Of a stretch of DNA of 64,000 nt, positions 36,546 through 44,360 are shown in pieces. Made by a program: the position numbers and the translations under genes. The first letter of the stretch is position 1. The number at the start of each line of letters is the position of its first letter. A model generated the notes under the pieces. That model was not told the DNA's origin, searched no databases, and saw only the letters and a list, made by a program, of their open reading frames with translations. Origin of the DNA: an uncultured Collinsella sp. (GTDB taxonomy: Bacteria; Actinomycetota; Coriobacteriia; Coriobacteriales; Coriobacteriaceae); contig CABUSV010000003.1 of the NCBI GenBank assembly GCA_902494345.1, positions 109,357 to 173,356 on the forward strand, given 5' to 3'.

Positions 36546-36580
36546 GGCCGCTATCTAGTATTCAAAACTAGATAGCGGCC
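36546..36580. promoter_or_regulatory. 14-bp inverted repeat upstream of degV
   Basis: GGCCGCTATCTAGT and ACTAGATAGCGGCC are perfect 14-bp arms around 7 nt. The repeat lies where the degV -35 region should be and has no T-run on either side, so it reads as an operator rather than a terminator. It contains the 12-mer CAAAACTAGATA shared with the DUF1836 gene upstream region. Confidence 0.5.
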
Positions 36581-36591
36581 TGCACGAATGG

Positions 36592-36630
36592 CAAAAGAAT
36601 GGACCCCATGACTCAAAGCCACGAGGTCCA
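36592..36630 (-). terminator. Terminator of the NlpC/P60 gene
   Basis: On the minus strand TGGACC pairs with GGTCCA with additional inner pairs, followed by TTCTTTT. It lies 25 nt after the stop of the NlpC/P60 gene. Confidence 0.7.
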
Positions 36631-36654
36631 TATCCGTTTGCTTTATCTGAATAC

Positions 36655-37767
36655 TTAGTAACGCACGAAGATATAGTTGTTGTTCATGCCGGCGGCAACG
36701 GAGCTGATGATAACACCCGTGTTGTAGTCGGAAGCATGAATCATCTGCCCACCACCGATGTAAATGCCGGTGTGGTACGAGTTGACCACAACGTCACCGG
36801 GCTGCGGATCGGACACACGCGTCCAGCCCATAAAGGTGCCCGTGGTGCCCAGGCGGCAATAGCGACCAGTGAGGCAATAGCTAACAAAACCAGAGCAGTC
36901 GAAACTGTTCGGGCCAATTCCGCCCCAGGAATAGGCGCAACCAAGCTTGCTGTATGCACGCGAGACAACAGAACCGCCATCGACGGACTGGCTCGGAGCC
37001 GGAGCAGGCGTGGAGGGCTGCGGCGTCGGAGCAGGTGCCGGCGTAGGAGCCGGAGTGTTGCCGCCCTGGTTGTTGTTATTGCTGGTCTGACCACCGTTGT
37101 TGGTGTTCTCGGTCGTACCGGCAGTCTCGTTGCTCACCGTGGCCTTTTCGGCGGTACTGGCGTTGATGCCGGCCTGCAGCGCGGCGTTGGCCTCGGCCTC
37201 GGCGGCAAGCTCGGCCTGCAGCTGTGAATCCAGGGAGTTTACGACGTTCTGGGCTTCAGCCTGCTGAGCGTTAAGCTCGTCGACCTTCTTTTGCGTGGTG
37301 GCGACGTTCTTTTCCTGCTCGGCCTGCTTATCGGTGAGCTGCTGCTTAAGCTCCTTGACCTCTTGAATGGTCTGAGCCTGCTTATCGGAAACTTTGCCGT
37401 AGTAGAACAGACGGTTGAGCATATCGCTCAGGTCATCGACGCCCGTCAGAACCTGAAGCAGGCTCAGACCGCCGGTTTTGTACTCGCCGGCGACATAGGT
37501 CGACAGCTTGGCCTGACCATCGGCGATCTCCTGCTGCTTTTGCGTGATCTCGCCAGCAGTCTGATCGAGTGCCTGCGTCTGCGTGGCGAGCTCATCGTAA
37601 ATCTGCTGGGTTTGGGTACCGATCTGCTCGAGCTTCGTACGAGCAGCGGCAAGGTCGGATGCGGTATCGGCGTAGGCGGGAGCCGCGAGGCCCAAGCCCA
37701 AAACACAAGCGAGGGTTGCCGTAGCAGCGCAGCGTGCCATGTTTTTATGCGTGTTTGCTGTGCGCAT
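36655..37767 (-). CDS. Secreted NlpC/P60 peptidoglycan hydrolase with coiled coil
   Basis: A 370-residue exported protein. A signal peptide spans ~1-33 (ATATLACVLGLGLAAPAYA). A long coiled coil follows (~36-200), rich in Gln, Lys and Glu and resembling RipA/PcsB-type regulators. A Thr/Asn/Gly then Pro/Ala linker (APTPAPAPTPQPSTPAP) precedes the C-terminal NlpC/P60 domain (~265-370). The catalytic Cys is in NSFDCSGFV and the His in NSYHTGIYIGGGQMIHA. It likely cleaves stem peptides during cell separation, with the coiled coil controlling access. It has its own terminator. Confidence 0.9.
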   Translation of the reverse strand: MRTANTHKNMARCAATATLACVLGLGLAAPAYADTASDLAAARTKLEQIGTQTQQIYDELATQTQALDQTAGEITQKQQEIADGQAKLSTYVAGEYKTGGLSLLQVLTGVDDLSDMLNRLFYYGKVSDKQAQTIQEVKELKQQLTDKQAEQEKNVATTQKKVDELNAQQAEAQNVVNSLDSQLQAELAAEAEANAALQAGINASTAEKATVSNETAGTTENTNNGGQTSNNNNQGGNTPAPTPAPAPTPQPSTPAPAPSQSVDGGSVVSRAYSKLGCAYSWGGIGPNSFDCSGFVSYCLTGRYCRLGTTGTFMGWTRVSDPQPGDVVVNSYHTGIYIGGGQMIHASDYNTGVIISSVAAGMNNNYIFVRY

Positions 37768-37799
37768 GTAGCTTCCTTTCCAGTAACTAAGGGTAACGG

Positions 37800-38330
37800 C
37801 TAGTCCACCGTCACCAGGCTAAAGAGCTCAACATCTTCGTCAGTCGGCGTGAGCTTCTCGCGCGGGTTGAGAAACGCAAGCTCAAGGATACAACCGTAAC
37901 CGATAAGCTTTGCGCCCATATCTCGCACCAGTTTACCTGTTGCCTCGACGGTTCCGCCCGTCGCGACCAAGTCGTCCAGAATCAACACGGTATCTTTAGA
38001 GCTGATAGCGTCGGCATGAATCTCAATGGAATCCGTTCCGTACTCGAGCTCGTAGCTCTGGCTCACGGTCTCGCGCGGCAGCTTGCCCGGTTTACGTGCG
38101 GGAACAAAGCCGGCGCCAAGGGCTACAGCCACCGGTACGCCAACCATAAAGCCGCGAGCCTCGGGACCCACGACCTTGGTGATTCCCATGCCGGCAAAGT
38201 GCTCGGCGAGGGAATCGGTCATGGCTTTGAGCGCCTCGGGATTGCCAAAGAGCGGCGTGATGTCTTTAAAGATGACTCCGGGCTCGGGATAGTCGGGGAT
38301 GTCGACGATTTGAGATTCGAAGTCGTACAT
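37800..38330 (-). CDS. apt: Adenine phosphoribosyltransferase
   Basis: A 176-residue purine-salvage enzyme converting adenine and PRPP to AMP. The N-terminus has IPDYPEPGVIFKDITPLF, the hallmark of Apt, and the PRPP-binding motif is ILDDLVATGGT. ATG 38330 (MYDFES) is preferred over ATG 38345 because AAAGG lies at the right distance before it. It follows the MerR-type gene with a short gap on the same strand. Confidence 0.93.
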   Translation of the reverse strand: MYDFESQIVDIPDYPEPGVIFKDITPLFGNPEALKAMTDSLAEHFAGMGITKVVGPEARGFMVGVPVAVALGAGFVPARKPGKLPRETVSQSYELEYGTDSIEIHADAISSKDTVLILDDLVATGGTVEATGKLVRDMGAKLIGYGCILELAFLNPREKLTPTDEDVELFSLVTVD

Positions 38331-38370
38331 TGCATGACCTTTCAATGGGTTGCCGGATAAGCGGCAGCTG

Positions 38371-39249
38371 TTATTTGCCCGCGGTGGCGGTGCCGGAGTG
38401 CGAAGGGGCGACGACCTTGAGCGGCTTTACGAGAGAATTCTCGTGCGAAGCCGGCGCGGCTGTCTCTTCGTTTTTGGCCTTGGTGGACTCGGAGCGAGTG
38501 ATTTCCTCATCGAGTGCATCGATGTCGGCGTCCTCGACCACGGCGTTGAGCGACTCAAAAACGCGGTTCTTGAGCAGCGCGGTGTGCACGCCCTCCGTCA
38601 GGTCGTGAAGCTTCTTAAACGCACGCTCGAGCTTGGCGTCGCGCTCGTCATCGGAGGTATCCATGCCGAGCATGCTCACGAGCACCTGCTCAAACATCGA
38701 GGACTCGCGGTTGGCGGAAGACACGTACTGACGCAGGTTGCGCGGCTCGATATGGAAGCGCGACAGCTCGGAGCAGTAGCGGATGATCGGAAAATCGCGA
38801 CCATCGACGAGCTCACGATTTTGCGGACTCTTGATGATACGAATGAGGTCGTTCTCGGCGAGCGAGCGGATAAACGAAATCTCGACGCCCAGCATATCGG
38901 GAATGGTCTCGATGGGATGCAGCTTTTGCTTAGTCTCCTTGGGCTCCGTCTTGAGCGGAACATCGGACAGCAAGCCCACCTCGTAGGCGAGCGTTGACAG
39001 GTCCGTGGCGTTTTCCAAGCGCTGCTTAATCACGTTGAGCGGCATGTAGCGAGTCTTCTGCAGGTGCAGAATGACCTCCAGGCGATCAACGTCCTCCTTG
39101 GAGTACTGACGGTATCCCTTTGGCGTACGATGAGGGGTAATGAGCCCCTCATCCTCTAGAAATCTAATTTTTGAGTTCGAAAGATCGGGGTATGCGCCTC
39201 GAAGTAGGTTGACGACTTGGCCGATACTCAGATAGTTGCGTTCGGCCAT
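38371..39249 (-). CDS. MerR-family regulator, FtsR-like
   Basis: A 292-residue protein. The N-terminal MerR winged helix (~5-75) reads YLSIGQVVNLLRGAYPDLS, then KIRFLEDEGLITPHRT and YRQYSKEDVDRLEVIL. In Actinobacteria a MerR protein of this kind (FtsR, Rv1828) is encoded beside the FHA protein GarA/OdhI and controls ftsZ. Here the FHA gene is immediately upstream (3-nt gap), so FtsR homology is likely. The middle third is helical and unassigned; the last ~50 residues are Thr/Ser/Lys-rich. No ftsZ is in the window. Confidence 0.75.
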   Translation of the reverse strand: MAERNYLSIGQVVNLLRGAYPDLSNSKIRFLEDEGLITPHRTPKGYRQYSKEDVDRLEVILHLQKTRYMPLNVIKQRLENATDLSTLAYEVGLLSDVPLKTEPKETKQKLHPIETIPDMLGVEISFIRSLAENDLIRIIKSPQNRELVDGRDFPIIRYCSELSRFHIEPRNLRQYVSSANRESSMFEQVLVSMLGMDTSDDERDAKLERAFKKLHDLTEGVHTALLKNRVFESLNAVVEDADIDALDEEITRSESTKAKNEETAAPASHENSLVKPLKVVAPSHSGTATAGK

Positions 39250-39252
39250 GCC

Positions 39253-39687
39253 CTACTCACCGGTTTCGATGCGCTCCGGCGTGCTCTCGTGGTAGATGAG
39301 CGTAAACGTACCGATCTGGACGGAAGAACCGTCGTGCAGCGGGGCTGCATTGACAATGGCACCGTCGACCCAGGTGCCATTGAGCGATCCCAAGTCCTCG
39401 ATGCGAGCGCCAAGGCCCTCGCGAATAATGCGCGCGTGGCTGCGCGAAACAGTCATGTCATTGAGGAAGATGCCGTTCGCAGGATCGCGGCCGATGGTGG
39501 TCACGTCGTCCTCAAGCTCAAAGGCGGCACCAGTCTGCGGACCCTTGACGATGGACAAAACGGGGGCGGTGATGCGCACGTTGGCCATGAGGTCGGGAAC
39601 GGTGACGTCACTTGAAGGCACGCGGAATACGCAGGTAGCGTCAGCAGTCTTATCATTCTGAGGCATATTGTTAACCATGTTGTCCAT
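39253..39687 (-). CDS. GarA/OdhI-like FHA domain protein
   Basis: A 144-residue protein with a C-terminal FHA domain (~50-140): VTTIGRDPANGIFLND, TVSRSHARIIRE and DLGSLNGTWVDG are the phosphothreonine-binding residues. The N-terminal DATCVFRVPSS resembles the TT-S-VFR phosphorylation motif of GarA/OdhI, where a Thr phosphorylated by Ser/Thr kinases folds onto its own FHA domain. GarA controls 2-oxoglutarate metabolism. I chose ATG 39687 because TTAGGGG lies 6 nt before it. The gene lies between a pgsA-type gene and an FtsR-like regulator. Confidence 0.82.
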   Translation of the reverse strand: MDNMVNNMPQNDKTADATCVFRVPSSDVTVPDLMANVRITAPVLSIVKGPQTGAAFELEDDVTTIGRDPANGIFLNDMTVSRSHARIIREGLGARIEDLGSLNGTWVDGAIVNAAPLHDGSSVQIGTFTLIYHESTPERIETGE

Positions 39688-39753
39688 GACAACCCCTAAC
39701 TTATCGCGGACGTGCCGCAAATAATGAACCGTACGTAATCATACCCCAACGAA

Positions 39754-40458
39754 TCAGTCTTCGATTTCAGGGTTCAGAAAGTCGATGTCCTCGTCCTCGG
39801 GATGCGCGAGAGCCTGTTTAATGGCCACTCCGCCCTTAATGGAGTAGATGACAGCCGTGAGCATGGAGAAGATCACGCCGCCGTACACAAAGAAGATGCC
39901 GAGGGGCACCGAGCTTCCGTTGAGGCCCGGGAAGGCCGTAAGGGATGAAGGTAAAAGATACAGGCCGTCAATAACGGGGAAACCGAGCAGCATGAGCGAG
40001 AATCCGGTCATGAGCAGCGCCGTGGCAATCTTTCCGGGAAAGACGACGTCGATGGGGCGACGGTGATAATGACGCACGATAAGCGTGCCGATGCCCAGAT
40101 AGATATCGCGGCCAATAATGAGCACGCAGACCCAGATTGGCAGCTCTCCGCGAACCACCAGTCCCAGCACGCCGGTGAACAGCAGCGCGCGGTCGCAAAT
40201 GGGATCCATGACCTTGCCGAGCCACGAGACCGTCTTAGTCATGCGGGCAATCTGACCGTCCATCCAGTCGGTGGAGGCGGCAACGGCGTAGATAACGATG
40301 GCGATGACGCGGTTGTTATCCGTCACAAACAGGTACAGAAATACCAGGGTGAGGATCAGGCGCGTAAAGGTAATGAAATTGGAGATCGTAAAGATCTTAT
40401 TCGACGGGTAATCGGAAGTGCCGATAAGCTCCTTTTTGATCTTCTTTTTGATGCCCAC
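39754..40458 (-). CDS. CDP-alcohol phosphatidyltransferase (second PgsA-type enzyme)
   Basis: A 234-residue membrane enzyme. The CDP-alcohol signature is intact in STDWMDGQIARMTKTVSWLG then KVMDPICDR, with the last Asp in place. About six membrane segments follow. GTG 40458 is the likely start (GGGGGAG 4 nt upstream; VGIKKKIKKEL); longer open-frame starts lack a site. It differs clearly from pgsA at 18862 and could make phosphatidylglycerol phosphate, cardiolipin or another phospholipid. The pgsA/garA/ftsR neighbourhood resembles that of mycobacterial pgsA2. Confidence 0.82.
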   Translation of the reverse strand: MGIKKKIKKELIGTSDYPSNKIFTISNFITFTRLILTLVFLYLFVTDNNRVIAIVIYAVAASTDWMDGQIARMTKTVSWLGKVMDPICDRALLFTGVLGLVVRGELPIWVCVLIIGRDIYLGIGTLIVRHYHRRPIDVVFPGKIATALLMTGFSLMLLGFPVIDGLYLLPSSLTAFPGLNGSSVPLGIFFVYGGVIFSMLTAVIYSIKGGVAIKQALAHPEDEDIDFLNPEIED

Positions 40459-40951
40459 AGGACTCCCCCGCTGGTTAACGACAAAACTTTCGATACTATA
40501 CCCGTTCCTGCGATGTCTATCCAGCGAAGCCATAGAGAGTCCAGACATGTGGAGGGCACTATTGGGCGGGGGATTTCGCATTCGTGTACATCCGCCTCCA
40601 GACATGTCGAAAAATGTCGTTTTTGGTGGCTGATGTACACGTTTTTGTTGCGCGTGTGTATCATCTCATATGTTGCCAACGCTAACGGTGAACCTGAGCG
40701 CCCGGGCACATTCTTTGTTGGCTGAAACCGGCATAGCAACTAGCGGAAGGCATCATCGAAGGAGTGTGCTGGAAAGCACCCGTCTCCTTAACTGTTAGAA
40801 ATGCAAGTTAATAATCTATGTGGTCAATATAATACCGTTGAACCCGCGTATCGATACCGCTCAGCCATTCGCCTCGCCCCCGTCGCACGCATCTTCATTC
40901 GGTCTGTCATTATTAATCTAACGATGACTTGAGAAATGTAGGTGCTTCTAA
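40459..40951. other. Intergenic region at the edge of the accessory block
   Basis: No gene is supported in 493 nt. A possible minus-strand -10 TATAGT (40500-40495) may serve the pgsA-type gene. A duplicated CCAGACATGT occurs near 40542 and 40598. A strong hairpin lies at 40583-40646 and a smaller two-tier stem at 40759-40789 (AAGGAG/CTCCTT). GC content falls sharply after about 40790. Confidence 0.6.
40583..40646 (+). terminator. Terminator-like hairpin with long arms
   Basis: CGTGTACATC pairs with GATGTACACG, and inner CGCC/GGTGGC and GACAT/ATGTC pairs continue the stem, followed by TTTTT on the plus strand. No plus-strand gene precedes it, so it may terminate an unannotated transcript or be a remnant. 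Confidence 0.5.
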
Positions 40952-42766
40952 ATGTACTGTCGACTTCTTCTCAAACTAATCCTAAGAGACAGGGCCGTAT
41001 GGATTTCTACGCTCGTTCTCGCCGCAGCCTTCTCCATCCCCATTGCGTTCAATTCACCCATCTACGGGCCCTTCTTTATGAAGCAGGGCATGCAGGGCTT
41101 TGTCGACGCATTCAATACGCGCGCGCCCCAGGCCAGCGGCACAGACCTATCTCCAGAGCAGCAAGTCGACGCGGAGCTTGCAAGATACGCGAACGCCGCC
41201 CTTGCCGCTCAAACCGACGCCGCCTTTCTCGATTCTGCCGAGAGCTACTACGCGCTCATGGGCGAAGGCTTCCAATCCGGGTCCATCGTGGGAGACCGAG
41301 AGACCAATGACGCAGACCTCGCGTATTGCCGTGCCCTGAGCAGCTCCGGCATCACGGATATCCCGGCCTCCGCAAACGACCTGCCATTCCTTTCCTTCCT
41401 GCCTTACGCCATTGCCACGGCGCCGTCTTTCCTCCCCTTCATCCCCTTCCTTCTCTCGTCGATACTCGTGCGCGGCGCCACAAGGCCCGGGACCCTGGCG
41501 GCAAAGGCGCCCGTGCCCAAATTCCGGCGCCTTATCCAGATCGTGTTTTCGATAATCGCCGCGGGGACCGCGATGCTCCTCGCCGGCCTCGCACCCGGGG
41601 GCATTTACGCCTTGGCCCTAAACGGCTTCGGGCAAATTGGGTACCCGATCGCCTTCTTCCATGACGGCGCGCTTACCACCACGACCGCGGGAAACGTCTT
41701 CACAGCCCTGCTTCTCGCGCTGCTTGCGGGCGGAACCTTGATATCCGTTTGCTCCGCCGTCCTATCGACCGCAACGAGGCGCGTCCTCGCGGGCCCCCTT
41801 ACCTCCGCGCTGCTTGTCGCGGCTCCGGCATTCCCGTTATTGTCCGATTCGGCACTGGAACATAGCGCCGCGCTCAATCTCCTGCCGCTGGCCGTATTCT
41901 CGCCTATCGAGGCAACGGGTTACGTAGGATGCTTCCCGACAGAATTCATTGGCTCCGGTTCAGGCAGCGCATCGATGCTTGCCGTGGCCCTGGCATACGT
42001 CGCGGTCTTTTTTGCGGTCGGCGCCGTTGCGACACGTTCCCCCAAACAGCCTGGACCCGCGAAAAAGCGCCATGGGCTCGAGCTTCTGGACGCGAGCGTG
42101 GGATACGGAAGCACGACGATACTTTCAATCGGGTCGCTTTTCCTGAGCCCGGGAACGGCGGCGGGCCTCGTTGCTCCCAACGGCTCGGGGAAAACCACCC
42201 TTCTTGAAGCGCTGTCGGGCCAATTTCCCACCCGCATCCGCTCGGGAAGCCTGGCGGCAGACGGAATCTGCCAACGTCGATCAGCCGAATTCGCAGAACT
42301 CGTCTACCTGAGCTCTTCGGGCGGCGCGGATCTCTACCCCACGCTATCGGCCCGCGAGCACCTCTCTTTCGTTAGGGAGGCGTGGAAATCGGCCGCCGAC
42401 ATCGACTCGCTCTGCGACTCCCTCGGAATCTCCCCATATCTCGACAAGCCGACCCGTAAACTCTCGACAGGAATGAAGCAGCAGGTAAAGCTTGCCATGG
42501 CGATAGCGACCGATTGCCCGTACCTCATCCTCGATGAACCGCTGAACGGCCTCGATCCGGGAAAGCGGAAAACCTCCTGCGACGCGATGTGCAGCGAGGT
42601 GGCGCGGGGACGCAGCGTGCTCATTTCAAGCCATCTGCTCGACGACCTGGCAGACCTCACCAACTCGTTCTACTTCATCGAGGCCGGCACGCTCGTGGAA
42701 AAGATCAAGTCGTCCTCGCAGACGCTCAAGCAGGAATACCTCGATACATACGAGGGAGGTGAATGA
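40952..42766 (+). CDS. Fused ABC-2 type permease and ATPase
   Basis: A 604-residue protein joining an N-terminal membrane domain to a C-terminal ABC ATPase. About six membrane segments span ~15-365, with a ~110-residue soluble loop after the first. The ATPase (~375-604) has Walker A APNGSGKTT (~408), signature LSTGMKQQ (~504) and Walker B YLILDEPLNGLD (~523), with SSHLLDD as H-loop. The canonical LSGG is LSTG. Fused half-exporters like this occur in peptide export or immunity systems; no substrate is provable. A small membrane protein gene follows and overlaps or abuts it. It lies in the accessory block. Confidence 0.85.
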   Translation: MYCRLLLKLILRDRAVWISTLVLAAAFSIPIAFNSPIYGPFFMKQGMQGFVDAFNTRAPQASGTDLSPEQQVDAELARYANAALAAQTDAAFLDSAESYYALMGEGFQSGSIVGDRETNDADLAYCRALSSSGITDIPASANDLPFLSFLPYAIATAPSFLPFIPFLLSSILVRGATRPGTLAAKAPVPKFRRLIQIVFSIIAAGTAMLLAGLAPGGIYALALNGFGQIGYPIAFFHDGALTTTTAGNVFTALLLALLAGGTLISVCSAVLSTATRRVLAGPLTSALLVAAPAFPLLSDSALEHSAALNLLPLAVFSPIEATGYVGCFPTEFIGSGSGSASMLAVALAYVAVFFAVGAVATRSPKQPGPAKKRHGLELLDASVGYGSTTILSIGSLFLSPGTAAGLVAPNGSGKTTLLEALSGQFPTRIRSGSLAADGICQRRSAEFAELVYLSSSGGADLYPTLSAREHLSFVREAWKSAADIDSLCDSLGISPYLDKPTRKLSTGMKQQVKLAMAIATDCPYLILDEPLNGLDPGKRKTSCDAMCSEVARGRSVLISSHLLDDLADLTNSFYFIEAGTLVEKIKSSSQTLKQEYLDTYEGGE

Positions 42767-42767
42767 C

Positions 42768-43196
42768 ATGATAGGCAAGAGCTATGCAAAGATAGCGATT
42801 GTTGGCTCTGTACTTTGTCTTGCAATGGTGCTATGTGCATCATTTGCGAGGTATAGGTCCGAGCAGTCGTTCATCGATGGCGCTGAAAATGGGTTTGGCA
42901 TAGACGGGATGTATGTCAACGATGGCGCGACCAGGCCGTCTATGGCGATTCTTGCAGGCGAAGACATGGAATGGCAAATCTGTAATGACGACGGCTCTTG
43001 TCTGAGTGGTCGTTTGGCCGCAACGAGCGACCCGAATTCGTTCGATCTTCTCGACAATGATGGATCGGATTGCGGTTCAGTTCACCTGTCGTATGCATCA
43101 CGAGATGGGATGGACGGCATTCTCTACGTCTCCCACGATACTGGCGATTTCAAGATGCGTAGGACTAACCGAGTGCCGGCTTTTATCGAGGAGTGA
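42768..43196 (+). CDS. Small membrane-anchored protein of unknown function
   Basis: A 142-residue protein. A single N-terminal hydrophobic segment (IAIVGSVLCLAMVLCASFA) is followed by ~110 polar, acidic, Asp/Gly-rich residues likely outside the cell. No domain was recognised. ATG 42768 has GGAGGT 7 nt before it and lies 1 nt after the ABC gene stop, so the two are probably cotranscribed; it may be an accessory or immunity subunit (inference). Two perfect hairpins follow the stop. Confidence 0.65.
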   Translation: MIGKSYAKIAIVGSVLCLAMVLCASFARYRSEQSFIDGAENGFGIDGMYVNDGATRPSMAILAGEDMEWQICNDDGSCLSGRLAATSDPNSFDLLDNDGSDCGSVHLSYASRDGMDGILYVSHDTGDFKMRRTNRVPAFIEE

Positions 43197-43201
43197 GAGT
43201 T

Positions 43202-43275
43202 CCCGGCGGCCTGCCGATCAGGCCGCCGGGCTATCGAGCCCCGCATTCATCCGTACACACACGGATGAATGCGGG
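43202..43275 (+). terminator. Two adjacent perfect hairpins
   Basis: CCCGGCGGCCTG pairs with CAGGCCGCCGGG (43202-43230, 12 bp, 5-nt loop). CCCGCATTCATCCGT pairs with ACGGATGAATGCGGG (43240-43275, 15 bp, 6-nt loop). They follow the small membrane protein gene by a few bases. No T-tract follows either, so termination or mRNA protection are both possible. Confidence 0.6.
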
Positions 43276-43298
43276 AAGTGTCCGGATGAAGTTGATAA

Positions 43299-43634
43299 TC
43301 AAGGAAACAAAGCCGTTCTGCCTGGGACGGCTTTGGCCTGGACTTTAACTACAACATCGCAATCGACACTTATCAGCTCGCGCAACGCGCATGGCCAAAT
43401 CTCGGATGCTGGTGCATGGAGGACCTTCGAGATTTACTGGACATCCAAAACGACGACGCACACCGCGTGCTCGCCGACTGCGAAGACGAGACGGCTGTCT
43501 ACAATGCGATCAGAAACGGCGTGAAGTCCGGAGAGCTTTCTGTGGAACCGCCGCGCCGTCGCGCGAGCCGACCGGGCAACCCGGGCAATCTGGTCCCGGC
43601 TCTCCCGGTCGTATTCCTACGATATCGCCCCTAG
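43299..43634 (+). pseudogene. Remnant of a DnaQ-like 3'-5' exonuclease
   Basis: The open frame reads GLDFNYNIAIDTYQLAQRAW, then a CMEDLRDLLDI stretch and DAHRVLADCEDETAVYNAI. This matches the second half of the DnaQ/DEDDh exonuclease domain: the conserved Asp-Thr-(Tyr) of ExoII and the catalytic HRxLxDxE-type motif of ExoIII. The ExoI part with its DxE is absent; no start or RBS exists and the frame begins after a stop at 43296. The 5' end was evidently lost at or near 43325. Downstream the frame runs on through Arg/Pro-rich sequence. Confidence 0.65.
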
Positions 43635-43646
43635 ATCACCAATGTG

Positions 43647-43886
43647 TCAGATAAAGAATGATGCAATGGCTGTGATCACGCCTACGGCGGACGCAACGAC
43701 TGCGCCTTTTTTCCTCTCCTTTAGTCCGACGATTAGGGTTGCCGTAAAGTAAAGGGCGGAAATGCAGTCTATGGCAAGCAAAACGAGTTCCTTGGGCGGT
43801 TTCAGCAAAAGGTCGCTAGCAAAGAGTGATGCGAGCAGGGCAAAGCCGATTGTGTCCAAGTATCTCGATTGATTTTGCGACAGCAT
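43647..43886 (-). CDS. Small two-to-three-segment membrane protein
   Basis: A 79-residue hydrophobic protein with segments near residues 12-30 (TIGFALLASLFASDLL), 34-53 (LVLLAIDCISALYFTATLIV) and 61-78 (AVVASAVGVITAIASFF). ATG 43886 has GAAAGGAAG at a good distance. No family was recognised. It lies last in a minus-strand set after small decayed peptide frames, a position where bacteriocin immunity proteins are often found, but that role is speculation. Confidence 0.6.
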   Translation of the reverse strand: MLSQNQSRYLDTIGFALLASLFASDLLLKPPKELVLLAIDCISALYFTATLIVGLKERKKGAVVASAVGVITAIASFFI

Positions 43887-43898
43887 GGCAACTTCCTT

Positions 43899-44160
43899 TC
43901 AGAACATGCAAGTGAAAAGTCGGTACGATGTCATTGCGGTTGCAAAAAAGCCGCCGCTAGGACCGGTTGTCACGAGACCGGCGATAACTTCAGCGGTGCC
44001 AGCAAGCTAGAGATCGCGCAGGCAAGTCTCCTCCTTCGCGTTCAGCTTGACCTTGTGAGGGACGGGGCGGTTATTTGCAGATCCGTGAGAATCGCACCAC
44101 GCCTTGGAATATGAATCCGTGCAGCGCCCGCGCTCAAAAAAGGGATATATCGTAATTTTC
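43899..44160 (-). pseudogene. Possible decayed small-peptide gene
   Basis: One minus-strand frame reads KVKLNAKEETCLRDL, a TAG stop (44009-44007), then LAGTAEVIAGLVTTGPSG and GFFATAMTSYRLFTCMF before a TGA at 43901. The end lies 12 nt before the start of the membrane protein gene, as in coupled genes. The Gly/Thr/Ser-rich segment ending in FTCMF has the look of a ribosomally made peptide core, but no start codon is evident and no family was confirmed. It may be chance. Confidence 0.3.
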
Positions 44161-44172
44161 GTCGTAGTTGAC

Positions 44173-44304
44173 TCAGACGTAGATATCGCTGCTCTCGGCG
44201 GGAGATCCTTCGTCGGCATAGGCTGCCGCAACGGGTACAAATGGTGTCATGACAAGGGAGAGGCAAAGAGTTGCTGAGACGATGGAGGGTAGGCATTTCT
44301 TCAT
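44173..44304 (-). CDS. Short secreted peptide, possibly truncated
   Basis: A 43-codon frame not long enough for routine gene calls. AAGGAG lies 6 nt before ATG 44304. It encodes a clear signal peptide (MKKCLPSIVSATLCLSLVM, then TPFVPVAAAYA) and a short mature part (DEGSPAESSDIYV) before TGA. The same frame continues 13 codons past the TGA (VNYDENYDISLF) to a second stop, so the gene may be truncated by a nonsense change. It lies 56 nt after the thioredoxin-like pseudogene on the same strand. Confidence 0.5.
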   Translation of the reverse strand: MKKCLPSIVSATLCLSLVMTPFVPVAAAYADEGSPAESSDIYV

Positions 44305-44360
44305 GGCGGGCTCCTTAATCTGGCCTTTGATAGTTACTCGATGTCGCCTCCTTTCGCTTT

